Translations under genes and position numbers: made by a program
Notes under the pieces: model-generated
Seen by the model: the letters and a program-made list of their open reading frames with translations, nothing else
What the model was told of the DNA's origin: nothing
Databases searched by the model: none
Part shown: positions 53,095 through 63,402 of the stretch, piece after piece
Layout: each line of letters opens with the position of its first letter
Numbering within the stretch: the stretch's first letter is position 1
From: Anaerotignum sp. MB30-C6
Lineage (GTDB): Bacteria; Bacillota; Clostridia; Lachnospirales; Anaerotignaceae
Assembly: GCF_030908465.1 (NCBI RefSeq)
Contig: NZ_CP133078.1
Location: forward strand, 2,604,001 to 2,668,000
Length of the DNA stretch: 64,000 nt
Direction: 5' to 3'

Positions 53095-55005
53095 TTATCC
53101 CCGCTCTATGCGGTTTCTCTCAATTTCCTCCGCCAATTCCATCAATTCCATCCAACGCTCCATTTTGCTTTCCAGTTTACGCTCCAACGCTTCTTTCTGT
53201 TGGGATAACTCTTGAAGCTTTGTATAGTCCGACATGCAGGATTCCATTTTTGCCACTGTGTTTTCAACACTCTCTTCCAGTTTTGCAATTTCATCCCCGA
53301 TGGTATCATACTCTCGTTGATCCTTATAGCTCATTTTTGTAATTGGCGCTGTACTTTTTACTCTTACAGTTTCTATTTTTTGGGGCTTCACCTCTTCAAA
53401 AGCAGGAGCCTCTTTCTCTCTCGCTTCCTTATAATCGGTATATCCGCCCTCATACTGTTTAATTCTGCCATGGCCTATAAAGGCAAAAATACGATTTACC
53501 GTTTTATCCAAGAAATATCTATCATGGGATACGGCCACCACCGCCCCTTGGAATCCTTCCAAATAATCCTCTAAAATCATTAAAGTCTCTAAATCCAAGT
53601 CATTGGTTGGCTCATCTAAAAACAAAATGTTGGGAGAACCCATTAAAACCCTAGCCAAATATAGCCTTCTTTTTTCTCCACCGGAAAGCATGGAGATAGG
53701 CCCCCTTTGCATATCCGCAGGGAATAAAAACTTTTCAAGCATCTGGGATGCACTAATTTTACCATCCCCCGTTTCAATGTACTCCGCCACCTCACGGATA
53801 TAATCAAGAACCTTCATGGCCCCATCCATATGGTCATTTTCCTGAGAGAATACACCGATTTTAACAGTCTCTCCTCGGTGTACCATACCGCTGTCAGGCT
53901 GTAATTTCCCTGTCATTATTTTCAATAGGGTGGTTTTGCCACAACCATTTTCCCCTGTAATGCCAATGCGGTCATCCCGTAATACGATATAGCTAAAATC
54001 ATTGATATACTCTTTCCCATCATAGGCTTTTGCTATATTTTCCAACTCAATGGTTTTTTTACCAAGACGACTTCCCACGGAGGAAAGCTCCACATTCTGC
54101 TTTTCTTCAGGGCCTTTTTGAGAAGAAACCTCCTCAAAACGTTGCAATCTTGCTTTTTGCTTTGTACTTCTGGCTTGGGCTCCTCGACGCACCCACTCCA
54201 ACTCGGTTCTCAAAAAGTTTTGACGCTTTCTTTCTCCCGCTGCCGCTAATTCTTCTCGCTCCGCCTTCAATTCCAAGAACTTTGTGTAATTTGCTTGATA
54301 GGAGTAAATCTTCCCATTTTCCAGCTCTAACGTCCGATTGGCAACACGGTCCAAGAAATACCGGTCATGAGTAACCATCAGTAACGCCTTAGAGTATTTT
54401 TCCAGATGTTTTTCCAGCCACTCAACGGTGTCATGGTCAATATGGTTAGTAGGCTCGTCTAAAATCAAAAGTTCCACAGGGGCAATCAATGCCGCTGCCA
54501 AAGCCACTCTTTTTTTCTGTCCTCCAGAAAGGGTTTCTACCTTTTGCCCAAACTCAGAAATTCCAAGACGGGTGAGAATGTTTTTTGCCTCACTTTCCAA
54601 AGACCATGCCTCTTCCTTATCCATTTCCTCCGTCAGTTTTGCACACAAGGCAACCAATTTACCATCTTCAGGACTTTTGCTTAGTTGCTCCATGGTTTCT
54701 TCATAATCCCTTACCAACGCAAGCTTGGGGTTATCCCCAGCGAAAACCTGTTGCAACACCGTAGTCCCCGCTGTAAACTCAGGATTCTGAGAAAGGTAGG
54801 CAACCCTCATACCGTTCATGGTAATAATTTCACCACTGTAAGCATGGCCAACCCCTGCCACCATTTTCAGCAACGTGGACTTTCCCGTACCATTGACACC
54901 AATAACGCCAATTTTATCCCCTTCATGAATACTAAATGAAATATCATCAAAGATAATCCTTGTTCCATAACTTTTTCGTATATGTTCCGCTGTTAATAAA
55001 ACCAT
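53095..55005 (-). CDS. ABC-F family ATPase (Uup-like)
   Basis: The 636-residue soluble protein has two ABC domains: Walker A sites GVNGTGKST and GENGCGKTT, signatures LSGGQKKR and LSGGEKRR, Walker B with DEPTNHID and DEPTNDLD, the linker between them with WVRRGAQARSTKQKARLQR, and a C-terminal coiled coil (about 555-630). ABC-F proteins act on ribosomes rather than in membranes. The coiled-coil end fits the Uup-like group that helps stalled or assembling ribosomes, not the antibiotic resistance group. ATG 55005 follows GGAGG. Confidence 0.9.
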   Translation of the reverse strand: MVLLTAEHIRKSYGTRIIFDDISFSIHEGDKIGVIGVNGTGKSTLLKMVAGVGHAYSGEIITMNGMRVAYLSQNPEFTAGTTVLQQVFAGDNPKLALVRDYEETMEQLSKSPEDGKLVALCAKLTEEMDKEEAWSLESEAKNILTRLGISEFGQKVETLSGGQKKRVALAAALIAPVELLILDEPTNHIDHDTVEWLEKHLEKYSKALLMVTHDRYFLDRVANRTLELENGKIYSYQANYTKFLELKAEREELAAAGERKRQNFLRTELEWVRRGAQARSTKQKARLQRFEEVSSQKGPEEKQNVELSSVGSRLGKKTIELENIAKAYDGKEYINDFSYIVLRDDRIGITGENGCGKTTLLKIMTGKLQPDSGMVHRGETVKIGVFSQENDHMDGAMKVLDYIREVAEYIETGDGKISASQMLEKFLFPADMQRGPISMLSGGEKRRLYLARVLMGSPNILFLDEPTNDLDLETLMILEDYLEGFQGAVVAVSHDRYFLDKTVNRIFAFIGHGRIKQYEGGYTDYKEAREKEAPAFEEVKPQKIETVRVKSTAPITKMSYKDQREYDTIGDEIAKLEESVENTVAKMESCMSDYTKLQELSQQKEALERKLESKMERWMELMELAEEIERNRIERG

Positions 55006-55076
55006 GCCTTTTCCTCCAATATGTAACACTGCCTCTGCGTTAAAAACAACAGAGGCCCAAGTTGAACATAATGTTC

Positions 55077-55982
55077 TTACTCGTCGTTATTCTCTTCCTC
55101 TATCGAGGAACCACCAGCACCTCCAGGTGCATGGGAAAGCCTTATTTGCTTTCCTTTCCAAATTAAAAATAAAGTGGCTGCAACAATCAGTATCCCCGAT
55201 AGCATTTGGGAAACAGCAACTCCACCAAGGGTAAGCTGATCCGTACGCAAACCTTCAATCCAAACCCTGCCTAATCCATAACCAAGGAAGTATAGTCCCG
55301 CAATCTGCCCGTGGAATTTCTTGTTACGACTCATGTAAATCAAAAGGATAAACACCACTAAATTCCATAACGATTCATATAAAAAGGTGGGGTGAACCTG
55401 AATATACTCAACCCCATCAATGACTTGGAGTTGCCTTAATGTCTCATCGGAAACATCCCCCCAACGTACCTGAGAAAGCTGATAACGCATGGCAAACAGA
55501 TTGTCTGTAAAACCACCGAAGGCCTCCCGATTAAAAAAGTTCCCCCAACGGCCTAAAACCTGTCCCAAAATCAAACTGGGTGCAGCGGTATCCGCCAACT
55601 GCCAGAAATTTAACTTCTTAATTTTACAATACGCCCAAGCAGTAATAACCCCACCGATAACACCACCATAAATGGCAAGGCCACCCTCTCTAGTGGCAAA
55701 GATTTCTCCAAGGTTTTGGCTGTAATACTCCCAAGAGAACAGGACATAATATAACCTTGCACCAATGATAGAAAAAACCAAGGCATATAGTGAAAAATCC
55801 AAATAAATATCTGGGTCTTGCCCTGTCCTTTTTGCTTCATTCAGGGCTAATAAAATCCCCAAAAAAACTCCTGTGCCGATTAGAATACCGTACCAATAAA
55901 CGTCATACCCAAATATCGTAAATGCAACTCTACTTAAATGGTCTATTTCTATTCCCAAATTGGGAAACCATATTTCTGGCAT
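55077..55982 (-). CDS. lgt: Prolipoprotein diacylglyceryl transferase
   Basis: Lgt transfers diacylglycerol from phosphatidylglycerol to the lipobox Cys of prolipoproteins, the first step in making the several lipoproteins of this window. The 301-residue membrane protein has seven helices, the Lgt signature GRWGNFFNREAFGG, and the family's HPTFLYESLWN and YGLGRVWIEGLRTD. A hydrophilic tail (APGGAGGSSIEEENNDE) is extra. A GTG six bases upstream lies in the AGGAG site, so ATG 55982 is used. Confidence 0.96.
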   Translation of the reverse strand: MPEIWFPNLGIEIDHLSRVAFTIFGYDVYWYGILIGTGVFLGILLALNEAKRTGQDPDIYLDFSLYALVFSIIGARLYYVLFSWEYYSQNLGEIFATREGGLAIYGGVIGGVITAWAYCKIKKLNFWQLADTAAPSLILGQVLGRWGNFFNREAFGGFTDNLFAMRYQLSQVRWGDVSDETLRQLQVIDGVEYIQVHPTFLYESLWNLVVFILLIYMSRNKKFHGQIAGLYFLGYGLGRVWIEGLRTDQLTLGGVAVSQMLSGILIVAATLFLIWKGKQIRLSHAPGGAGGSSIEEENNDE

Positions 55983-56364
55983 ATGCACTCCTACCTTTCT
56001 TACTTAAATTGTTACTCCTTCAACTTTCTTTAAACCTATTCTAACCAATTTTTGTTCATATTATATGATGTCCACGCTCCATCCCTATACCCGAAGAAGG
56101 TTTTCTATAAAAACCCTTATCTCAAACAGCCTATTTAGAAAAAATAATACCACAACAAGCCCTGTAACTCAATGAATTCTTATTTAAAAACCAATTAACA
56201 ACTAGAATCTAGTCTTTACATACCTTCTTTTTGTTATATCCAAAGCCTTATTCTTCTACCCATAAATATAAAACGGATACAGAGAAAGGCACCTTTGGAC
56301 AAAGTATAGCTTGTTGAAAAATGAAAGCTCCAATTCACTCCAATATTTTCTTCTTAAGCAAAAT
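55983..56364. other. AT-rich gap between lgt and yfmH, no gene seen
   Basis: No frame with a ribosome site and no known RNA is visible. A TATAAT (56060-56065, minus strand) lies about 80 bases before lgt and may be its -10 box, but the -35 region is poor. Confidence 0.4.
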
Positions 56365-56402
56365 AAAAAAACACAGAAACCTCAAGTTATCTGTGTTTTT
56401 TT
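56365..56402. terminator. Terminator after yfmH
   Basis: AAAAACACAGA/TCTGTGTTTTT with a 12-base loop; A and T runs on both sides. Confidence 0.85.
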
Positions 56403-56409
56403 ACTTCAA

Positions 56410-57657
56410 TTAACGTATCACTGAAAGCACCATTTTCTCTGCCAAAAGATCATTCTGCAACAGCTGATTTACCTGACTTTTTTCCACGGATTTAATAAAA
56501 CGGAATGCCTCACCCGCTGAAGTGTCTTCCATAGCCCACTCAATTTGTCCTAGTACCATACCCGAAACGGACTGACTTCTTCGAATAAAACGACCGATTT
56601 GTTTTTTACGGATACGGCGGAAGTCTTCATCCCCAACGCCGTCTTTTCGCAGGGCTTCTAAATGCTGAATCAAGAGTTCACAAACCTCTTTTCCCCTTTC
56701 TCCTGTACCCGAAAAAGCGCAAAAAGCGTATTCCTCACCACTAAAGTAGGCATTCCCCATAGGCTCGTCCAAATACTTTTTATTATAAGCCTCTTGATAA
56801 AACAAACTACTTTCTCCAGCTAAAACATCCATTAAAATGTTCATTATAATTCTTTGGCGTAAAGCACCCTTTTGTACTGGCGACATTTTAAAGCCAATTT
56901 GGAAAATAGGTCTGGTAATACCAAGCTTTCTTTCCACATAACTTTCTTTAATTTCTTCAGGTTCCCTGTAAAAAAGTGGATTTGACCCTGTTTTTCCTTT
57001 CTTCATCATCCCTGCCGCTTCCATTACCTTTCCCACGGGGATATCTCCTCCGCATATCAAACTAAAGCGGTCAGGGGTATATAAGCAGTCGTACGCCTGT
57101 TGTAAAACCTTATGATTAATCTTTTTAATGGATTTATGGTCACCTGCAATGGGAATTCTAATGGGGTGATTATGATACATGGCCTGCAAAAGCTGATAAT
57201 ACACCACCCAATCTGGATCATCATCGTACATTGTAATCTCACTATCAATAATGCTTTTTTCCTGCTCTGTTTCTTCCTCTAAAAAATAGGGATTTTGTAC
57301 AAAGCTTAAAAGTAAACGCAGATTCTCAAAAAAGTTTTCCTGACAACTAAAATAATAAACTGTCTTTAATGGGTCTGTAAAGGCATTGGCTGAAGCACCC
57401 TGCTTGCTAAATGCTGCAAAGGCGTCCCCCCATCTTTGTCTAAACAGCCTATGTTCAATAAAGTGGGCCGTTCCATGGGGAAAATCTTGTGGTTTCTCTC
57501 CTTTGTCCCCGTCACAAACCAAGAAGTTGGAACCTGCCTTTACCACAATTGCCGCCATTTTTTCCCCGTAGTCTGGCATAGGCATCAAATAACAGTCCAT
57601 ACCCGATGGCATTTTTCTCCAAACCACTCCGCTTTTATCCGTTTCATTTCCCTTCAT
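56410..57657 (-). CDS. yfmH: M16 metallopeptidase, catalytic partner (YfmH type)
   Basis: The 415-residue protein has the inverted zinc motif His65-Phe-Ile-Glu68-His69 (GTAHFIEHRLF), with the distal acidic ligand expected in the segment EKSIIDSEITMYDD. It matches the YmfH/YfmH group, which in Bacillus lies with the genes for 5-aminopentanol modification of EF-P; the exact peptide or substrate is not known. The C-terminal half lacks the Arg-Tyr pair of M16 enzymes, which the neighbouring YfmF provides. The two overlap by 14 bases. ATG 57657. Confidence 0.88.
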   Translation of the reverse strand: MKGNETDKSGVVWRKMPSGMDCYLMPMPDYGEKMAAIVVKAGSNFLVCDGDKGEKPQDFPHGTAHFIEHRLFRQRWGDAFAAFSKQGASANAFTDPLKTVYYFSCQENFFENLRLLLSFVQNPYFLEEETEQEKSIIDSEITMYDDDPDWVVYYQLLQAMYHNHPIRIPIAGDHKSIKKINHKVLQQAYDCLYTPDRFSLICGGDIPVGKVMEAAGMMKKGKTGSNPLFYREPEEIKESYVERKLGITRPIFQIGFKMSPVQKGALRQRIIMNILMDVLAGESSLFYQEAYNKKYLDEPMGNAYFSGEEYAFCAFSGTGERGKEVCELLIQHLEALRKDGVGDEDFRRIRKKQIGRFIRRSQSVSGMVLGQIEWAMEDTSAGEAFRFIKSVEKSQVNQLLQNDLLAEKMVLSVIR

Positions 57658-58903
57658 GTTTCGTCGCCTCCTTTCCGCTTAACAAATAAATGCTTCTTAA
57701 TCTGGCCCTGTTCGCCATGCGGCATACCTCTTCTGCCGTCACATTACGGATACGACGTAAAAAAGGATCTAATCCACGTTCCCCTTCTACCAAAATTTGT
57801 TCCACGGAAAAGTCCACCATACCCCAAGGCTGATCCGCTATGGTGTTGTACTGGCGCAGAAGGGCTGTTTTTGCTTGCTCTAACTTTTTGGGCTCAACAA
57901 TATCCTCCCCCAATTCTTCCAGAGCCTTTAAAATCCCCACTGCAGACTTCTTTGCGTCTTGAGCCTGAATGCCCGTTTGTACAAATAAAAGCCCTGTAAG
58001 CGGATAGGTATAAGATTTTATGTCGTAGCAAAGACCGTCTCGTTCTCGCAAGTTTTGAAATAATAAGGAGTCTGGATCTCCACCAAAAAGCTGGTTTAAC
58101 ACCAGCATGGTTGCGTAGCTACGTTTTCCCCATTCTGCCTTTGTATCAAAGGCCATCAATAACCTTGCTTGCTCCATGGTAGCCTGTTCTTTGATAAATA
58201 CTGGCTCCTGCTTGGGTAAGGCGCCGCCCTCTTCCATGGTGACCAATGCCTCTCCACCTTTGAAAATCTTTCGAAATAAGGTAAGCTTCCCTTTTTCGCC
58301 CTCATCTCCACAGAAAAAAACTTTTACTGTGCCGTTTTCAATAATTTTAAGATAATGGTCATACAATGTTTTCCCATCAATTTGCTCTAAGTCCTCAATA
58401 TAACCATCCGCAGAAATTTCCAATGGTGTACCCTTTGCCACTTCTTCTAAACAACGTTTTCTTGCGTATCCACGCTTGTCATCTTTCAAAGCGGCTAGCC
58501 TTCTTGCTAAAATTTCTTTACGCCTATCTACTATTTCTTCTACAAAGCCTTGGTTTTCCACCAAAGGCTCTGAAGACAATGCTTTTAAAAACGCCATTGC
58601 TTCCTCTACATCCACAGCCTTTGCCGTTTCCAAAGAAAATAACAATAACTGCCTATCGCCTTTTTTAACAATAGATATATCCCACAAGGCGCCATACATT
58701 TCCTCTGCAGCAACGGCTAGCCCACGTGGGTCTGGATAAGCCTTGCAGCCTTCTTTTAATACCTCTGCCAATAATGCTGTTTTCGTAGCAGTATCACGTT
58801 TCAACGGTAGGTCAAAAAAAAGTACAAACAAGTTTGTTTTAAACTTTTTTCCATCCAACCAATAAATTCTACATCTTGGTGTATTTCTTTCCAAGGAATA
58901 CAT
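57644..58903 (-). CDS. yfmF: M16 peptidase-like partner without zinc site (YfmF type)
   Basis: The 419-residue protein has the M16 fold but no HXXEH motif in its N-terminal half, so it cannot bind catalytic zinc. Its C-terminal half keeps the Arg and Tyr of the substrate-binding motif (FQNLRERDGLCYDI), followed by YNTIADQPWGMVDF. With YfmH it probably forms a heterodimeric M16B peptidase in which one subunit holds zinc and the other the Arg-Tyr pair. ATG 58903 follows GAGGTG. The Bacillus neighbour ymfI is absent on both sides. Confidence 0.87.
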   Translation of the reverse strand: MYSLERNTPRCRIYWLDGKKFKTNLFVLFFDLPLKRDTATKTALLAEVLKEGCKAYPDPRGLAVAAEEMYGALWDISIVKKGDRQLLLFSLETAKAVDVEEAMAFLKALSSEPLVENQGFVEEIVDRRKEILARRLAALKDDKRGYARKRCLEEVAKGTPLEISADGYIEDLEQIDGKTLYDHYLKIIENGTVKVFFCGDEGEKGKLTLFRKIFKGGEALVTMEEGGALPKQEPVFIKEQATMEQARLLMAFDTKAEWGKRSYATMLVLNQLFGGDPDSLLFQNLRERDGLCYDIKSYTYPLTGLLFVQTGIQAQDAKKSAVGILKALEELGEDIVEPKKLEQAKTALLRQYNTIADQPWGMVDFSVEQILVEGERGLDPFLRRIRNVTAEEVCRMANRARLRSIYLLSGKEATKHEGK

Positions 58904-59060
58904 TTTTTCACCTCATTTTCTACGTTTTGGGTTATTCTTTCCCAAAGGGGCAAAAATAAGCAATGAAAAAAACAAAATTTCAATTAGAGTCAATGTAATT
59001 CCCTAAAAGCTTCATTCATTACTCCTAACCATATTTTTTTATTCACCCTCTTGCTTTATT

Positions 59061-59093
59061 AAAAAAAGAAACCCTCTAGGTTACTAGACGGTC
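59061..59093 (-). terminator. Terminator of the GGDEF gene, overlapping its stop codon
   Basis: ACCGTCTAG/CTAGAGGGT with a 4-base loop, followed by TTCTTTTTTT on the minus strand. The first arm contains the last codons and the TAG stop. Confidence 0.85.
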
Positions 59094-60781
59094 TCATGAG
59101 AACTACGCTTATTGAGTTTTTTTTGATAGTACTGAATTTTATTTTTATACATTATTTGGTCTGCTTCATGCATCAAGTGTAAAACTGCATCCCTTGTAAT
59201 TTTCAAGTTTCTAACGGATTTACTTCCGCAGGAAATAGAAATGGGGCCATGCTCATAATTTTCCCACTTCTCAGTTGCTCTTAATATTCTTTCCTGACAC
59301 TCCTCATTATCAAGGGCAGTTTCCGTCAATAATACCACGAATTCATCCCCGCCTAAACGATACCATGCATCCTGTTCTTCTGGAAAGGCATCCTTGATGC
59401 TTTTCGCAGCCTCACATAAAAGCCGATCCCCTGCACCATGTCCATTTTTATCGTTTACAGGTTTTAACCCATTTACATCCATTAATATCACTGTTAAACT
59501 TCCGCAAACTCTCCCCACCTCTTCCAAAGTTTGAATGCGCTTTTCTAAGGCGGCTCGATTGGGTAGTCGAGTTAAAACATCCCTGAGGGCTAGCTCTTTA
59601 TAGACTCGATTTTCAACTTCTACCTCCACATAACAAAGCATTCTCTTTGCACAAATCCATAAAATAATTATAATAAACGCTAAAATACCATATCGAAAAA
59701 ATCTTGCGTTGTCCATGGGAACATCATAGAAAAATCGAAGAACATCTAAAATATAAAACCCTAAAAATATGATGGTCGAAATTAAGAAGCCGGAAGCATA
59801 GTAAGAGGCTCCTTTCGCACGTTCCTGAAAGGAAATACCAATTAATACGAAAATGGAAAGAAGGGACACAATATAAGTAATGGGCATCATTTCAATATAC
59901 TGGTACTTTCCAAAAAAGTACAACAAATTCTGCAAAACAAAGTTAAGAGAAGCCACCCCTGCCAATCGATTTAAGGAACCCTTCTGTTCTTCCAGCACAT
60001 CCCCATAAAAAATTGGGATTGCCACAGGTAACAACATAAAGGAATTAAAGGAAAGAAAGGCTAAAACCATATCGTTTTGCACTGACAAATATACCATAGA
60101 GGAATTTGTAATGGACCAAATACCGCTTAAAGCCATTAATATTGACGTATGTGCCAAAACTCCACACTTTTCTTGTCCACCAGCTTTTTGTCTAATACAC
60201 ATTGCCAAAAATAAAAGGGCAAAAAAAATCATAATCCCTGAAAAAATCAAAGCTGGGGCGTCGTAGCGGAAAAAATTTAAAAGTAGTGCCGGCTCGGTGC
60301 CAATGAAAAAATCAGGAAGATATAAACTGGAGTTAGCCAAGGGGGCGTGAAAAAACACCTCAATTGTCTTCCCACTATCCTCCTTTTCCAAGTCAATGAT
60401 ACAAAAAACGTTGGTATTCATCCGTCTATAGCTATTGGGCAATAGCCCAGTATACGAATAGCGTTCTTCCCCATCAATTTTAACTTGTACATCCTGAAAG
60501 CGGTTTCTAAACGCCAAAATAGAATCGCCATTTAATGCTTCTGGCAACTTTCGAATCAGCGTTCCTTGACTTGTTGTATCCAAAAAAACTTTTGGTAAAT
60601 GCTCCACTTTATGTACTGTGTCCTTTTCCTTAAACCTCCACCCTTCATTTATTTCCATCAGACTTTCCTGCTGTTTATTCCTTGCCCCATAATGAAAAAA
60701 TTCAACTGCATCAATACATACAAAACTAAATACACCAATTATAACCATATAAAGTATAAGAACTAAATTCTTTCTAGTCAT
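59084..60781 (-). CDS. Membrane diguanylate cyclase with 7TM-type sensor
   Basis: The 565-residue protein has an N-terminal helix, an extracytoplasmic domain (about 35-180, with the sugar-binding-like FRNRFQDVQVKIDGEERY), seven hydrophobic helices (about 185-385) and a C-terminal GGDEF domain (about 395-555). The active site is RLGGDEFVVLL, intact for making c-di-GMP; NGLKPVNDKNGHGAGDRLL is typical. The inhibitory site RXXD is replaced by EEQD, so product inhibition is probably lost. ATG 60781 lies nine bases after AAGGAG; ATG 60787 is closer. It stands alone. Confidence 0.9.
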   Translation of the reverse strand: MTRKNLVLILYMVIIGVFSFVCIDAVEFFHYGARNKQQESLMEINEGWRFKEKDTVHKVEHLPKVFLDTTSQGTLIRKLPEALNGDSILAFRNRFQDVQVKIDGEERYSYTGLLPNSYRRMNTNVFCIIDLEKEDSGKTIEVFFHAPLANSSLYLPDFFIGTEPALLLNFFRYDAPALIFSGIMIFFALLFLAMCIRQKAGGQEKCGVLAHTSILMALSGIWSITNSSMVYLSVQNDMVLAFLSFNSFMLLPVAIPIFYGDVLEEQKGSLNRLAGVASLNFVLQNLLYFFGKYQYIEMMPITYIVSLLSIFVLIGISFQERAKGASYYASGFLISTIIFLGFYILDVLRFFYDVPMDNARFFRYGILAFIIIILWICAKRMLCYVEVEVENRVYKELALRDVLTRLPNRAALEKRIQTLEEVGRVCGSLTVILMDVNGLKPVNDKNGHGAGDRLLCEAAKSIKDAFPEEQDAWYRLGGDEFVVLLTETALDNEECQERILRATEKWENYEHGPISISCGSKSVRNLKITRDAVLHLMHEADQIMYKNKIQYYQKKLNKRSSHETV

Positions 60782-60810
60782 AGGCATAGTCTCCTTAATC
60801 TTATACTTTA

Positions 60811-60839
60811 ATTATATATGGTTTGGGTAGAAATTTCAT
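60811..60839 (-). promoter_or_regulatory. Possible promoter of the GGDEF gene
   Basis: TATAAT (60811-60816) with a weak -35 ATGAAA (60834-60839) at 17 bases on the minus strand. Confidence 0.45.
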
Positions 60840-60884
60840 ATAAAATACATCTATTTTTCCATAAAACATTCCGAACTTTATCGA

Positions 60885-60923
60885 CAAAAAACACCCTAGT
60901 GAAGTTAGACTCCACATAGGGTG
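60885..60923 (-). terminator. Terminator after obgE
   Basis: CACCCTATGTGGAGT pairs with ACTTCACTAGGGTG and is followed by TTTTTTG on the minus strand. Confidence 0.88.
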
Positions 60924-60936
60924 CTGTAAAAATTCC

Positions 60937-62330
<1,394 letters not shown>

Positions 62331-62338
62331 CGCAATTC

Positions 62339-62629
62339 TTATTCAGCAATTTCGATAGGGTAAACAGAAACCTGTTTTTTGTCTCTACCTTTTCTTTCAT
62401 ATTTCACACGACCGTCAACCAAAGCAAACAAAGTGTCATTGCCACCTTTGCCTACGTTCACGCCGGGGTGAATCTTTGTGCCCCTCTGTGTGTATAAGAT
62501 ATTGCCAGCCAATACAAACTGACCGTCTGCACGTTTTGCGCCAAGTCTCTTTGCATTAGAGTCACGACCATTCTTTGTGGAACCGCCGCCCTTATGATGC
62601 GCGAAGAACTGAAGGTTTAATCTGAACAT
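62339..62629 (-). CDS. rpmA: 50S ribosomal protein L27 with cleaved N-terminal extension
   Basis: L27 reaches the peptidyl transferase centre with its N-terminus. The 96-residue precursor begins [16 protein letters not shown], the Bacillota extension that Prp must remove between Phe9 and Ala10 to give a working L27. The rest ([16 protein letters not shown], then [17 protein letters not shown]) is normal. A GTG directly before is also in frame, but ATG 62629 has AAGGAGG at seven bases. The ribosome site lies in the last codons of prp, so the two are coupled. Confidence 0.98.
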   Translation of the reverse strand: MFRLNLQFFAHHKGGGSTKNGRDSNAKRLGAKRADGQFVLAGNILYTQRGTKIHPGVNVGKGGNDTLFALVDGRVKYERKGRDKKQVSVYPIEIAE

Positions 62630-62631
62630 CA

Positions 62632-62964
62632 CTACACCTCCTTATAATTCAAAGTAAGATACTGATTATATTCCGTCTCTATTGCTGACAAACCCATTTC
62701 CAACGTTCTAAGTAAAAGTTGGGTGTCATGGTCTGCCATACCCTCTAAAGGGAAATGGATTTTGAGAAAACCACCGTTTTCCTCATCCGCCTCACAGCGA
62801 AAGGGGATTTCCGTAAACTGCTCAATGGCATTTAGGGTATTTAGTGTCAATACAGATACAGCAGAACAAACGATATCCTCGCCCTTCTTTGCATAGCCTG
62901 CATGACCGGTTAACTCAACTCCACAGATTTTTCCGTCTTTACGATAAAGAATAGCGTTTATCAT
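62632..62964 (-). CDS. prp: Ribosomal-processing cysteine protease Prp
   Basis: Prp (YsxB) cleaves the N-terminal extension of L27. The 110-residue protein has the catalytic His21 in [13 protein letters not shown] and Cys33 in [10 protein letters not shown]. It lies between rplU and rpmA, two bases behind rplU, the standard order wherever L27 has the extension. ATG 62964. Confidence 0.96.
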   Translation of the reverse strand: MINAILYRKDGKICGVELTGHAGYAKKGEDIVCSAVSVLTLNTLNAIEQFTEIPFRCEADEENGGFLKIHFPLEGMADHDTQLLLRTLEMGLSAIETEYNQYLTLNYKEV

Positions 62965-62966
62965 AA

Positions 62967-63272
62967 TTAGATAGACTTGATCTGTAATTTAGTGAAAGGC
63001 TGTCTATGGCCTTTTTTCTTGTGGAAGCCTTTTTTAGGTTTGTACTTATACACTACAACCTTTTTCGCCTTACCATCACCAATTACAGAAGCTGTAACAG
63101 CAGCACCCTCAACATAAGGAGCGCCTACTTTCACATCACCGTCTTTTGCTAAAACAAGAACCTTATCGAATGTAAAATCCTGACCAGCTTCAACGCCTAA
63201 CTTTTCAACTGTGATGATATCACCTTCAGCAACCTTGTACTGCTTACCACCTGTTTCAATAATTGCGTACAT
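62967..63272 (-). CDS. rplU: 50S ribosomal protein L21
   Basis: L21 is an early assembly protein bound to 23S rRNA. The 101-residue protein starts [18 protein letters not shown] and ends [16 protein letters not shown], both typical. The frame is open to 63359, but ATG 63272 has GAGGAGGTG upstream and fits the family. It leads the rplU-prp-rpmA unit, after an L21-type leader. Confidence 0.98.
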   Translation of the reverse strand: MYAIIETGGKQYKVAEGDIITVEKLGVEAGQDFTFDKVLVLAKDGDVKVGAPYVEGAAVTASVIGDGKAKKVVVYKYKPKKGFHKKKGHRQPFTKLQIKSI

Positions 63273-63361
63273 CTGAACACCTCCTCGCAATTTACTCGCC
63301 GAATGTGGTAACCAAAGCCTTTCTTTGATTTTACAGAACCTCTTCGTGCGGCTGAACATAC
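63273..63361 (-). promoter_or_regulatory. Probable ribosomal L21 leader
   Basis: The minus-strand leader begins near the predicted transcription start and contains GTTCAGCCGCACGAAGAGG and further G-rich and paired segments up to the ribosome site. Position and the AGCCGCACG core fit the Bacillota L21 leader; a covariance search is needed to confirm. Confidence 0.55.
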
Positions 63362-63367
63362 TTCAAT

Positions 63368-63396
63368 ATAGTATCACAGGCAAAAAACCATGTCAA
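63368..63396 (-). promoter_or_regulatory. Promoter of rplU-prp-rpmA
   Basis: A perfect TTGACA (63391-63396) and TACTAT (63368-63373) are 17 bases apart on the minus strand. Confidence 0.8.
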
Positions 63397-63402
63397 CTAA
63401 AA

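Noticed and set aside
53095..55005. ABC-F gene as antibiotic resistance determinant
   Set aside because: The linker and C-terminal coiled coil look Uup-like; nothing points to the resistance group.
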